Source: Emcibacter sp. (GTDB lineage: Bacteria > Pseudomonadota > Alphaproteobacteria > Sphingomonadales > Emcibacteraceae). From it: a stretch of 64,000 nt of DNA. Within the stretch, counting starts at the first letter, position 1. Each line of letters begins with the position of its first letter. The notes under the pieces were generated by a model, which was given only the letters and a program-made list of their open reading frames with translations, was not told the origin of the DNA and ran no database searches. Below, piece after piece: positions 36,036 through 45,574 of this stretch. Made by a program: the position numbers and the translations under genes. The stretch lies in the NCBI GenBank assembly GCA_021647465.1, contig JAKIUQ010000005.1:62001-126000 (forward strand). The letters are read 5' to 3'.

Positions 36036-38093
36036 ATGCCAACGCTTAAAATTGATGGAATAGAGGTAGAGGTCGAAGGCGGGGCAACCGTCCTTCAGGC
36101 CTGCGAGGCTGCGGGTATTGAAATTCCCCGTTTTTGCTTTCATGAACGCCTGTCCATCTCTGGCAATTGCCGGATGTGCCTTGTGGAAATGGAAAAGGCG
36201 CCAAAGCTGATCGCGTCTTGCGCCATGCCTGCCGGGGAAGGTATGATCATTCATACCAACAGCGATAAAGTCAAACGGGGCCGCGAAGGGGTGTTGGAAT
36301 TTACCCTGATGAACCATCCCCTTGATTGTCCGGTGTGTGATCAGGGCGGCGAATGCGATCTTCAGGATCAGTATATTGCCTATAGCGGTGATGATGCCCG
36401 CTACGAAGACGAGCGCCGAATTGTTGCGAAAGAGGATTTCGGCCCCTTGGTGAAGACGGTGATGACGCGCTGCATTCATTGTACGCGCTGCGTGCGGTTC
36501 GCGGATGAAATCGCGGGCGTTCCGGCCCTTGGCGGTATCGGGCGCGGCGATCATATGGAAATTACCACTTATCAAGAGCAGCCTTTTGCCTCGGAACTTT
36601 CCGGAAATGTCGTTGATCTTTGTCCCGTTGGGGCCTTGACCAACAAGCCTTACGCTTTCTCTGCGCGGCCTTGGGAATTAAAATCCACAGAAACCATTGA
36701 TGTTCACGATGCCATGGGCTCAAGCATTCGCGCTGATGCGCGGGGCCGGGAAGTGATGCGTTTTTTACCGCGGGTTCACGAAGATGTTAATGAGGAATGG
36801 ATATCCGATAAAACGCGCCAGGCCGTTGACGGCTTGAAATATAACCGCCTTGATCAGCCTTATATTCGCAAGGGCGGAAAAATGCAGCCCGCCTCATGGG
36901 AAGAAGCTTTTGAAGCTATTTCCGCCAAACTTAAGGGCGTGAAGGGGGATAAAGTCGCGGGAATTGTCGGCGATTTATGTGATCTGGAAAGCATGTATGC
37001 CTTTAAGGGGCTGCTGAATGATCTGGGGTCAAGCGCCCTTGAATGTCGTCAGGACGGGGCAAAATATGGCGGACGGCACCGGGCGGGATATTTGTTTAAT
37101 ACGAGCATTTCCGGCATTGATGAGGCGGATGCCTGCCTCCTTGTGGGGACAAATCCGCGCAAAGAGGCCGCTGTTTTGAATATCCGCTTGCGTTATCTGG
37201 CCAAACGCGGCGCGATTGCCTCGGTGGGCGCGGTAGAAAACCTCAGCTATCCTGTGGAACATCTGGGGGATACGGTTCAGGCGCTGGAAAATCTTCTGGC
37301 CGGTAAGGGTAAATTTACCAAGGCTTTAAAAGCCGCGAAGAAACCGATGATTATTTTGGGCGGCGGTGCCGTCAGTCATCCTGATGGTGCGGTTATTTTG
37401 AAGCTGGCCCATGATATTGCTGATAAATACGGCATGATCAGCGCGGACTGGAATGGCTTTAATGTCCTTCACCATGCCGCAAGCCGTGTCGGGGCCATGG
37501 ACTTGGGACTTGTATCTGATAAGGGTATGAACGGTATATTGGACGGAGCGGAAAAAGGCGATATCAAGCTTGTCTTTAATCTGGGCGTCGATGAGATTGA
37601 TTTGAGCCGCCTTGAGAAGGCTTTTGTGATTTATCAGGGCAGCCACGGCGATGAGGGCGTGAAATACGCTGATGTGATTCTGCCGGGCGTGGCCTATACG
37701 GAAAAGCCGGGGACCTATATCAATATGGAAGGCCGCGTGCAAAAAGCGCAAAGAGTTATTTTCGGCCCCGGCGAAGCCCGGGATGATTGGACAATACTGC
37801 GGGCATTATCTGAAAAACTGGGCAGCACGCTGCCCTATGACACGATTGCGCAGCTTCGGGAAAAAATGCAGGCGGATTATCCGCATTTTTCCAATATAGA
37901 TCAAGTCCCCAATGAGGATTGGCCAAAGTCCTTTGGCGTTGCGGGTAAAACGTCCGATGTGCCGATTGCCAATTTGATAGATGATTTTTATCAAACCAAC
38001 CCGATCGCAAGATCGTCCAAAGTCATGGCGGAATGTCGTCAGGCTTACGAAGGCGCAAAATTTGAAGCGGAGGCAATGGTAACCAATGGCTGA
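36036..38093 (+). CDS. nuoG: NADH-quinone oxidoreductase subunit G
   Basis: This 685-residue electron-transfer subunit has an N-terminal 2Fe-2S ferredoxin domain (CFHERLSISGNCRMC), the His/Cys ligated cluster region HPLDCPVCDQGGECDLQD, and a 4Fe-4S domain (CIHCTRCVRFADE, then DLCPVGALTNKPY). A molybdopterin-oxidoreductase-like C-domain without catalytic cofactor motifs follows. The length matches the alphaproteobacterial/mitochondrial 75-kDa form. It overlaps nuoH by eight bases. Confidence 0.97.
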   Translation: MPTLKIDGIEVEVEGGATVLQACEAAGIEIPRFCFHERLSISGNCRMCLVEMEKAPKLIASCAMPAGEGMIIHTNSDKVKRGREGVLEFTLMNHPLDCPVCDQGGECDLQDQYIAYSGDDARYEDERRIVAKEDFGPLVKTVMTRCIHCTRCVRFADEIAGVPALGGIGRGDHMEITTYQEQPFASELSGNVVDLCPVGALTNKPYAFSARPWELKSTETIDVHDAMGSSIRADARGREVMRFLPRVHEDVNEEWISDKTRQAVDGLKYNRLDQPYIRKGGKMQPASWEEAFEAISAKLKGVKGDKVAGIVGDLCDLESMYAFKGLLNDLGSSALECRQDGAKYGGRHRAGYLFNTSISGIDEADACLLVGTNPRKEAAVLNIRLRYLAKRGAIASVGAVENLSYPVEHLGDTVQALENLLAGKGKFTKALKAAKKPMIILGGGAVSHPDGAVILKLAHDIADKYGMISADWNGFNVLHHAASRVGAMDLGLVSDKGMNGILDGAEKGDIKLVFNLGVDEIDLSRLEKAFVIYQGSHGDEGVKYADVILPGVAYTEKPGTYINMEGRVQKAQRVIFGPGEARDDWTILRALSEKLGSTLPYDTIAQLREKMQADYPHFSNIDQVPNEDWPKSFGVAGKTSDVPIANLIDDFYQTNPIARSSKVMAECRQAYEGAKFEAEAMVTNG

Positions 38094-39150
38094 TTTACTT
38101 GTCGAATTCTTTCAATGGGGCTTTGGGGTTACCCTTGTGCCATGGCTGGCCATAATTCTTGGCATTGTGGTTGGCATTCTCGCGATCGTTTTGCCGTTGT
38201 TGCTGGTTGTTGCCATGAGCGTTTATATGGACCGGAAAGTATGGGCGGCGATGCAGATGCGGCGCGGCCCCAATGTGGTGGGCCCCTGGGGCCTGATGCA
38301 GTCTTTCGCGGATGGCCTGAAACTTTTCTTAAAAGAAACCATCATTCCGGCCAGTGCCAATAAATTTATATTTCTTCTGGCCCCCGCGCTGACCTTCATT
38401 CTGGCCCTTGTGGGCTGGGCGGTTATTCCGTTTGACGCGGGTATGGTTCTGGCAGATCTGAATGTGGGTATATTATATATCTTCGCCATATCATCGCTTG
38501 GGGTTTACGGCATTATTCTGTCCGGCTGGGCGAGTAATTCGCGCTATGCCTTTTTGGGCGCCCTGCGGTCATCGGCGCAGATGGTCTCTTATGAAGTGTC
38601 CATGGGTTTCGTGCTGGTGACGGTGCTGATGTGCGCAGGATCACTGAATTTAAGCGAAATTGTCATGGCCCAAAAAGATACCTTTCTGGGTGTGAATGGC
38701 TATTGGTTCACGCCGCTGTTTCCCATGATGATCATATTTTTCATCTCTGCTCTGGCCGAAACCAACCGCCCGCCCTTTGACCTGCCTGAGGCCGAAGCCG
38801 AGATTGTCGCGGGGTATCAGGTTGAATATTCCTCCATGGCCTTTGCGCTTTTCTTCCTTGGGGAATATGCCAATATTATCCTGATGTGCGCCATGACCAG
38901 TATATTATTCCTCGGGGGATGGTTGCCGCCTTTTGATTGGGAACCTTTATATCTCATTCCGGGCTGGATTTGGTTCTTTGGCAAGATTTTCTTCATGTTC
39001 TTTGTCTTTGCGTGGGTCAAGGCGACGGTGCCGCGGTACCGCTATGATCAGCTGATGCGTCTGGGCTGGAAAGTATTTTTGCCGATTTCATTGCTTTGGG
39101 TCGTATTAACCGGATTATTCCTGTTGTTAACCGACAAGATACCGGCATAA
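38086..39150 (+). CDS. nuoH: NADH-quinone oxidoreductase subunit H
   Basis: This eight-helix membrane subunit forms part of the quinone channel and the proton path. Typical segments are YMDRKVWAAMQMRRGPNVVG, ALAETNRPPFDLPEAEAEIV (acidic quinone-side loop) and FFVFAWVKATVPRYRYDQLM. The length of 354 residues is usual. Confidence 0.98.
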   Translation: MADLLVEFFQWGFGVTLVPWLAIILGIVVGILAIVLPLLLVVAMSVYMDRKVWAAMQMRRGPNVVGPWGLMQSFADGLKLFLKETIIPASANKFIFLLAPALTFILALVGWAVIPFDAGMVLADLNVGILYIFAISSLGVYGIILSGWASNSRYAFLGALRSSAQMVSYEVSMGFVLVTVLMCAGSLNLSEIVMAQKDTFLGVNGYWFTPLFPMMIIFFISALAETNRPPFDLPEAEAEIVAGYQVEYSSMAFALFFLGEYANIILMCAMTSILFLGGWLPPFDWEPLYLIPGWIWFFGKIFFMFFVFAWVKATVPRYRYDQLMRLGWKVFLPISLLWVVLTGLFLLLTDKIPA

Positions 39151-39162
39151 AGGAAATATGAT

Positions 39163-39651
39163 ATGACACTCCTCAAACATGCCGCCCGAACATTCTTGCT
39201 AAGTGAATTTGTCAAAGCCATGTGGCTGACATTCCGTTATATGTTCCGGCCAAAAGCGACCATCAATTATCCTTATGAAAAGGGGCCGCTCAGCCCGCGT
39301 TTTCGCGGTGAACATGCTCTTCGCCGCTATGATAACGGGGAAGAACGCTGCATTGCCTGTAAATTATGTGAGGCTATTTGTCCGGCGCAGGCGATCGTGA
39401 TTGAAGCGGCCGTTGCCGATGATGGTTCGCGGCGCACAACGCGTTATGATATTGATATGACCAAATGTATTTACTGTGGCTATTGCCAGGAAGCCTGCCC
39501 GGTAGAAGCCATTGTCGAAGGTCCGAATTTTGAATTTGCCACAGAAACCCGCGAAGAGCTTTTCTATAATAAAGAGAAATTGCTTAAGAATGGGGATATG
39601 TGGGAACAGGAAATTGCCACCAGCATCAAACTTGATGCGCCCTATAGGTAA
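39163..39651 (+). CDS. nuoI: NADH-quinone oxidoreductase subunit I
   Basis: This ferredoxin-like subunit carries 4Fe-4S clusters N6a and N6b on the path to N2. Two CxxCxxCxxxCP motifs are present: CIACKLCEAICPAQAI and CIYCGYCQEACPVEAI. It has 162 residues, with an amphipathic N-terminal helix. It starts 12 bases after nuoH. Confidence 0.98.
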   Translation: MTLLKHAARTFLLSEFVKAMWLTFRYMFRPKATINYPYEKGPLSPRFRGEHALRRYDNGEERCIACKLCEAICPAQAIVIEAAVADDGSRRTTRYDIDMTKCIYCGYCQEACPVEAIVEGPNFEFATETREELFYNKEKLLKNGDMWEQEIATSIKLDAPYR

Positions 39652-39687
39652 GCCAGAGGGCCCTAGAGGTTTAGAGAGGTTAAAAAT

Positions 39688-40302
39688 ATGATTTATGCAA
39701 TTTGCTTTTATCTTTTTGCCACCATCACGGTATTTTCCGCGATTATGGTGATATCGAGCCGTAATCCCGTACATTCGGTATTATATCTCATATTGGCATT
39801 TTTCAATTCTGCGGGATTATTCGTTCTGCTCGGCGCAGAATTTATCGCCATGATACTCGTGATTGTTTATGTGGGCGCGGTTGCGGTTTTGTTTATGTTT
39901 GTTGTGATGATGCTGGATATTGACTATAGCGAGCTGCGCAAAGGCTTTCAGAAATATCTGCCCATCGGCGGTCTGATTGGTCTGATCTTGCTTGCAGAAT
40001 TGCTGTTGGTGGGCTTTGGTTGGGGGCTGTCCGGCCCTGTTACGACTGATCCGGCGACGGCGATACCTGCGCTGAATGAAATGTCAAATACCGAAGCCAT
40101 AGGAAGCCTGCTCTATACCAAATATGCCTTCCTGTTTCAGATGGCGGGGCTGATTTTACTGGTGGCGATGATCGGGGCCATTGTTTTGACCCACCGCGCG
40201 CGGCCCGGCGTTAAAAAGCAGAATATTAATGATCAAGTCATGCGGCGGCGCGGGGATGCCTATGACATTGTAAAAGTCAAACCGGGTCAAGGATTAGGGT
40301 AG
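39688..40302 (+). CDS. nuoJ: NADH-quinone oxidoreductase subunit J
   Basis: This five-helix membrane subunit includes the conserved third helix VYVGAVAVLFMFVVMMLDI, whose pi-bulge is implicated in coupling. It has 204 residues. The C-terminal tail is basic and polar (RPGVKKQNINDQVMRRRGD). Confidence 0.97.
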   Translation: MIYAICFYLFATITVFSAIMVISSRNPVHSVLYLILAFFNSAGLFVLLGAEFIAMILVIVYVGAVAVLFMFVVMMLDIDYSELRKGFQKYLPIGGLIGLILLAELLLVGFGWGLSGPVTTDPATAIPALNEMSNTEAIGSLLYTKYAFLFQMAGLILLVAMIGAIVLTHRARPGVKKQNINDQVMRRRGDAYDIVKVKPGQGLG

Positions 40303-40308
40303 GAAAAA

Positions 40309-40620
40309 ATGATGGAAATTGGACTTGCTCATTATCTGACCGTTGCGGCCATATTGTTTAGTATTGGCATTTTCGGCATTTTTATGAATAGAAAGAATGT
40401 GATTGTTATTCTGATGTCGGTGGAGCTTATTCTGCTGTCGGTTAATATCAATTTCGTGGCTTTCTCATCCTATCTGAATGACATGGGGGGGCAGATATTT
40501 ACCATGTTCATCCTGACGGTTGCCGCAGGCGAGGCGGCGATCGGTCTTGCCATATTGGTGATCTATTACCGAAATCGCGGTTCCATCGCGGTTGAAGACA
40601 TACATCTGATGAAAGGATAA
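40309..40620 (+). CDS. nuoK: NADH-quinone oxidoreductase subunit K
   Basis: This is a 103-residue, three-helix proton-pathway subunit homologous to MrpC. The essential glutamates lie in the second and third helices (ILMSVELILLSVNINFV and TVAAGEAAIGLAILV). Two adjacent ATG codons (40309, 40312) are possible starts; the second matches the common MEIGLAHYL N-terminus. Confidence 0.97.
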   Translation: MMEIGLAHYLTVAAILFSIGIFGIFMNRKNVIVILMSVELILLSVNINFVAFSSYLNDMGGQIFTMFILTVAAGEAAIGLAILVIYYRNRGSIAVEDIHLMKG

Positions 40621-40627
40621 TAATTAC

Positions 40628-42571
40628 ATGTATCAGATAATTGTTTTTGGACCTTTTATTGCGGCGATATTAGCTGGTCTTTTTGGTCGTCAGCTTGGCG
40701 ACAAAGGCGCGCAGATTATCACTTGCGGTGCTTTGGTTGTCTCTGCATTTCTCTCGTGGGTGGCTCTGTTCCAGATTGGTTTTGGCGGTACGGTCGAACA
40801 TGTGACCATTATGACATGGGTCAGCTCGGGCGATTTGAATTTCAACTGGGCCTTTAAAGTTGACACATTGACCGCGGTCATGCTGGTGGTGGTTAATACG
40901 GTTTCCTGCCTTGTTCATATCTATTCCATAGGTTACATGAGCCATGATCCCCATAAAGCCCGTTTTATGGCTTATTTGAGCCTCTTTACCTTTGCCATGT
41001 TGATGCTGGTGACGGCGGATAATTTTGTCCAGATGTTCTTTGGCTGGGAAGGGGTGGGGCTTGCGTCTTATCTCCTTATCGGCTTCTGGTATAAGAAACC
41101 ATCGGCCTGCGCGGCGGCCATCAAGGCTTTTCTGGTTAACCGGGTTGGCGATTTTGGCTTTGCCCTTGGTATCTTTGCCATCTATATGGTGACAGGCTCC
41201 GTTGAGTTTGATGTTGTTTTTGCCAAAATCCCGGAACTTCAGGGCCAGACCATTCACTTTTTATGGATGGATCTGGATCTGATCACGACCATTTGTATTC
41301 TGCTGTTCATTGGGGCCATGGGTAAATCAGCGCAGCTTGGCCTGCATACCTGGCTGCCCGACGCCATGGAAGGCCCGACCCCTGTGTCCGCGCTGATCCA
41401 TGCGGCAACCATGGTCACCGCCGGTGTCTTTATGGTTGCCCGTACTTCGCCTATTTTCGAATATTCACCGGATGCTCTGGCCTTTGTGACGTTTATCGGG
41501 GCCTCAACCGCCATTTTCGCGGCCACCATCGGGACAACGCAGAATGATATTAAGCGCGTGATTGCCTATTCCACCTGCTCGCAGCTTGGTTATATGTTCT
41601 TTGCCCTTGGCATATCAGCCTATGGCGCGGCCATATTCCATCTCTTCACCCATGCCTTCTTTAAAGCCTTGTTATTCTTGGGATCTGGTTCTGTGATTCA
41701 TGCCATGAGCGATGAACAGGATATGCGGAAAATGGGCGGATTGCGCAAGAAAATCCCCTGGACATTTGCCATGATGGTTATCGGGACATTAGCCCTGACC
41801 GGCTTCCCGTTCCTTGCCGGATATTATTCGAAAGACATGATCATTGAGGCGGCCTTTGCCTCGGATTCTTCAATGGCGGGCTATGCTTTCTTCATGGGCG
41901 TGTTTGCCGCGCTTCTGACGTCATTTTATAGCTGGCGTTTGATATTCATGACGTTCTTTGGTGAAAGCAGATCTTCTAAGTCGGTGCAGGATCATGTCCA
42001 TGAAAGCGGCAATTGGATGATGGCCCCGCTTTATGTTCTGGCTTTGGGGGCTTTGCTGGCAGGATTTATCTTTAAAGATTATTTCATCGGGCAAAATTAC
42101 GAGGATTTCTGGGGCAGTGCCCTATTCCTGAAAGATGCGGCCAATAATGTTATGGAGGCTGCGCATCATGTGCCGGGCTGGGTGATTGCCTCGCCGTTTA
42201 TCGTGATGATCCTGGGTTTTTTAATCGCGGTTTATGCTTATATTATCAAGCCCGAAACACCGGCCCAGTTTTCCGGTACTTTCCGTTATCTTTATGCCCT
42301 GTTCTATAATAAATGGTATATTGATGAGATTTACGACTATCTTCTGGTTAATCCTGCGAAAAAGCTGGGTGTCTTTTTATGGAAGAAGGGTGATGAAAAT
42401 ATTATCGACCGGTTTGGCCCGGATGGCGCGGCGGCAAGCGTCATGGCCTTGGCGCGTAAATTTAGGGGGCTGCAAAGTGGGTATATCTACCATTATGCCT
42501 TCGCCATGCTGATGGGAATAGCCGCTTTTGTTACATGGTTTGTCTTTATTTCCGGGGGAGGAGCAAGCTAA
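40628..42571 (+). CDS. nuoL: NADH-quinone oxidoreductase subunit L
   Basis: This 647-residue antiporter-like proton-pumping subunit is the most distal in the membrane arm. Conserved regions include FFGWEGVGLASYLLIGFWY, HTWLPDAMEGPTPVSALIHA and HAFFKALLFLGSGSVIHAM. The long lateral helix and final helix lie in the last 120 residues. The stop overlaps the nuoM ATG. Confidence 0.98.
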   Translation: MYQIIVFGPFIAAILAGLFGRQLGDKGAQIITCGALVVSAFLSWVALFQIGFGGTVEHVTIMTWVSSGDLNFNWAFKVDTLTAVMLVVVNTVSCLVHIYSIGYMSHDPHKARFMAYLSLFTFAMLMLVTADNFVQMFFGWEGVGLASYLLIGFWYKKPSACAAAIKAFLVNRVGDFGFALGIFAIYMVTGSVEFDVVFAKIPELQGQTIHFLWMDLDLITTICILLFIGAMGKSAQLGLHTWLPDAMEGPTPVSALIHAATMVTAGVFMVARTSPIFEYSPDALAFVTFIGASTAIFAATIGTTQNDIKRVIAYSTCSQLGYMFFALGISAYGAAIFHLFTHAFFKALLFLGSGSVIHAMSDEQDMRKMGGLRKKIPWTFAMMVIGTLALTGFPFLAGYYSKDMIIEAAFASDSSMAGYAFFMGVFAALLTSFYSWRLIFMTFFGESRSSKSVQDHVHESGNWMMAPLYVLALGALLAGFIFKDYFIGQNYEDFWGSALFLKDAANNVMEAAHHVPGWVIASPFIVMILGFLIAVYAYIIKPETPAQFSGTFRYLYALFYNKWYIDEIYDYLLVNPAKKLGVFLWKKGDENIIDRFGPDGAAASVMALARKFRGLQSGYIYHYAFAMLMGIAAFVTWFVFISGGGAS

Positions 42572-44070
42572 TGGAACATTTCCCGATTCTTTCAATCATT
42601 ACTTTCCTGCCCTTGGTTGGTGTGTTTTTTATCTTAATGATCAAGGGTGAAAATTCGGACAAAAGAGCCAAGCATGTGGCTTTGTTCACGACGGTTTTCA
42701 CGTTTGTTGTGTCCTTAATCCTGTGGTTTACATTTGATAAAACCACAGCCGATTTCCAGTTTGTGGAAAAGGCCTCCTGGCTTGGTGATAACATCAATTA
42801 CCATATGGGCGTTGACGGTATTTCAATATTATTTGTCATGCTGACCACATTTATCATGCCAATTGTAATCCTGACCGGATGGATTTCGGTTAAAAGCAGA
42901 GTGAAGGAATATTTGATCGCCTTCCTGATTCTGGAAACATTGATGATCGGTGTTTTCTGTGCTTTGGATCTGGTTTTATTCTATCTGTTCTTTGAAGGGG
43001 GCTTGATCCCCATGTTCCTGATTATCGGCGTATGGGGCGGAAAAAACCGTGTTTATGCGTCTTATAAATTGTTTCTTTATACGTTGCTTGGCTCGGTATT
43101 CATGCTGCTTGCCATGATGTATATGTATTTTCAGGCGGGAACCACAGATATTCCGACGTTGATGGCCTATGATTTCGCCATTGATGCCCAGACGTGGCTG
43201 TTCCTTGCTTTCTTTGCCTCTTTTGCGGTTAAAGTGCCCATGTGGCCGGTACATACCTGGTTGCCGGATGCCCATGTTCAGGCCCCAACGGCGGGTTCGG
43301 TTATTCTGGCGGGTGTTTTGCTTAAAATGGGCGGTTATGGCTTCTTGCGTTTTTCCCTTCCCATGTTTCCGGTCGCCTCAGTGGATCTGGCGTGGCTGAT
43401 TTATACCTTATCGGTGATTGCGATTATTTATACCTCGCTTGTGGCCTTGATGCAGAATGATATGAAAAAGATGATCGCCTATTCATCGGTGGCTCATATG
43501 GGTTTTGTTACGCTCGGTATTTTTGCCTTTAACGTGCAGGGTATTGAAGGGGCGATCATGGTTATGTTGGCCCATGGTCTTGTGGCCAGCGCCTTGTTCC
43601 TCTGTGTTGGCGTTATTTATGACAGGCTGCATACCCGCGAGATTGACCGTTATGGCGGTCTGGTGAATATCATGCCCAGATATGCGCTCGTCTTTATGTT
43701 CTTTACCATGGCGGCGGTCGGGCTTCCGGGCACCGGTAATTTTGTCGGTGAAATTCTGGTCTTGATTGGCTTGTTTAAAGTGAGTATCTGGGCCGCATTT
43801 TTCGCGGCTACGGGGCTTGTCCTTGGCGCGGCTTATATGCTGTGGTTATATCGCAAGGTGGTGTTTGGCGAATTGGTCAAGCCGGATTTGAAAGCCATGC
43901 TGGACTTAAGCAAGCGGGAGATTCTGATTTTTGCGCCCTTGATATTTTTCACCATCTGGATGGGGGTTTATCCCGCAACATTTATGGATTTCATGCATGT
44001 GTCCGTTGAAAATCTTGTTACAAATCATCAGGCCGCGCTTAGTGCGGTTGCTGAAACCATGGCGCCTTAG
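42571..44070 (+). CDS. nuoM: NADH-quinone oxidoreductase subunit M
   Basis: This is the second antiporter-like proton-pumping subunit. Markers are FFEGGLIPMFLIIGVWGG, HTWLPDAHVQAPTAGSVILA and the lysine-containing KMIAYSSVAHMGFV. ATG at 42571 follows GGGGGAGGAG and overlaps the nuoL stop, giving 499 residues. An upstream frame inside nuoL is rejected. Confidence 0.98.
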   Translation: MEHFPILSIITFLPLVGVFFILMIKGENSDKRAKHVALFTTVFTFVVSLILWFTFDKTTADFQFVEKASWLGDNINYHMGVDGISILFVMLTTFIMPIVILTGWISVKSRVKEYLIAFLILETLMIGVFCALDLVLFYLFFEGGLIPMFLIIGVWGGKNRVYASYKLFLYTLLGSVFMLLAMMYMYFQAGTTDIPTLMAYDFAIDAQTWLFLAFFASFAVKVPMWPVHTWLPDAHVQAPTAGSVILAGVLLKMGGYGFLRFSLPMFPVASVDLAWLIYTLSVIAIIYTSLVALMQNDMKKMIAYSSVAHMGFVTLGIFAFNVQGIEGAIMVMLAHGLVASALFLCVGVIYDRLHTREIDRYGGLVNIMPRYALVFMFFTMAAVGLPGTGNFVGEILVLIGLFKVSIWAAFFAATGLVLGAAYMLWLYRKVVFGELVKPDLKAMLDLSKREILIFAPLIFFTIWMGVYPATFMDFMHVSVENLVTNHQAALSAVAETMAP

Positions 44071-44082
44071 GGAGAATATGAG

Positions 44083-45570
44083 ATGACTGAAACACTGCTT
44101 CCTGATCTGGCTCCGGCCTACGGCGAAATATTCATGGCGATCGGTGCCATGGCCCTGTTGATGTTTGGCGTTTTTCGGGGCAATAAATCGACAGAGCTCG
44201 TCTCTCTTTTAACGGCTGCCGTGATGATTGTTACGTTAATCATAACGGTGACATGGAATGATACAGCGGTTTATACTTTTGAGAATATGTTCGTGGTGGA
44301 TCGATTTACATCTTTCATGAAAATACTGGTTTTGGTGGCCTCTGCCCTGGCGGTGTTCATGTCCATGCAATATTTTAAAGATGAAAAAGAAGAGCGGTTC
44401 GAATATCCAATTCTGGTGCTTCTGGCCACATTGGGCATGATGGTCATGGTTTCGGCCAATGATCTGATGTCTTTATATATGGGGTTGGAACTTCAATCTT
44501 TAAGCCTTTATGTATTGGCCTCTATTCGCCGGGACAGCGAACTTGCGACCGAAGCCGGCCTTAAATATTTCGTTCTTGGTGCCTTGTCATCGGGCATATT
44601 GCTGTTTGGCAGCTCGCTTATTTATGGTTTTGTCGGCAGCACCAATTTCACGGTCATTGGTCAGACTTTGTCACAGGCGAGCCATGGCCCGGATATCGGG
44701 GTGATCATCGGCATGGTGTTGGTCTTGGCGGGGCTTGCCTTTAAGATTTCTGCGGTACCGTTTCATATGTGGACGCCGGATGTTTACCAAGGCGCACCGA
44801 CACCCGTTACGGCTTTCTTTGCCGTCGCGCCAAAGGTTGCCGCATTGGCCCTGCTTGTTCGGGTGCTTTATGTGCCATTTGGTGAAATGTCCGAATCATG
44901 GACACAGGTGATTGTCTTTATGTCTCTGGCTTCTATGGTTCTGGGATCGGTTGCGGCCGTCGTGCAAACAAATATTAAACGCCTGATGGCCTATAGTTCC
45001 ATCGGTCATATTGGTTTTGCGCTGGTTGGCATTGCAGCGGGCAGTCAGGATGGTCTGCGCGGGCTGGTCATTTATATGGCGATTTATCTGGTGATGAATG
45101 TGGGAACCTTTGCCTGTATTCTGGCCATGCGCCGCAAGGATGGCATGGTTGAGGATATCTCCGACCTTGCGGGGCTTGCGCAAACGCGCCCTGCCATGGC
45201 GGCGGCACTGGGAATATTTATGTTATCCCTTGCGGGTATTCCGCCGTTGGCGGGTTTCTGGGGCAAATGGTATGTGTTCAAGGCGGTCATCGCAACAGCT
45301 GTTGCTGATCCAATGGCGACAAATTACGGATTGATTATGCTGGCGGTGATTGGGGTGATGGCCAGTGTTGTCGGAGCTTATTATTATCTGAATATCATCA
45401 AAGTGATGTTTTTTAATGAGCCGGAAGGTGAGTTTATTCTGCAAAAATCACGAAAACTAAAGGCCATCATGGGCGTTTCGGCGGCCTTGATGCTGCTGTT
45501 TCTATTGCCGCAAATCAACGCCCCTGTTCTGGAATATGCCAGAATGGCGGCGGCCGCTTTGATATCTTAA
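44083..45570 (+). CDS. nuoN: NADH-quinone oxidoreductase subunit N
   Basis: This is the third antiporter-like subunit, 495 residues, with about 14 helices. Motifs are LYMGLELQSLSLYVLASI, FHMWTPDVYQGAPTPVTAFF and KRLMAYSSIGHIGFALVG. It completes the nuo operon. birA starts four bases after its stop, so birA and the downstream genes may be read through from nuo. Confidence 0.98.
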   Translation: MTETLLPDLAPAYGEIFMAIGAMALLMFGVFRGNKSTELVSLLTAAVMIVTLIITVTWNDTAVYTFENMFVVDRFTSFMKILVLVASALAVFMSMQYFKDEKEERFEYPILVLLATLGMMVMVSANDLMSLYMGLELQSLSLYVLASIRRDSELATEAGLKYFVLGALSSGILLFGSSLIYGFVGSTNFTVIGQTLSQASHGPDIGVIIGMVLVLAGLAFKISAVPFHMWTPDVYQGAPTPVTAFFAVAPKVAALALLVRVLYVPFGEMSESWTQVIVFMSLASMVLGSVAAVVQTNIKRLMAYSSIGHIGFALVGIAAGSQDGLRGLVIYMAIYLVMNVGTFACILAMRRKDGMVEDISDLAGLAQTRPAMAAALGIFMLSLAGIPPLAGFWGKWYVFKAVIATAVADPMATNYGLIMLAVIGVMASVVGAYYYLNIIKVMFFNEPEGEFILQKSRKLKAIMGVSAALMLLFLLPQINAPVLEYARMAAAALIS

Positions 45571-45574
45571 CGAC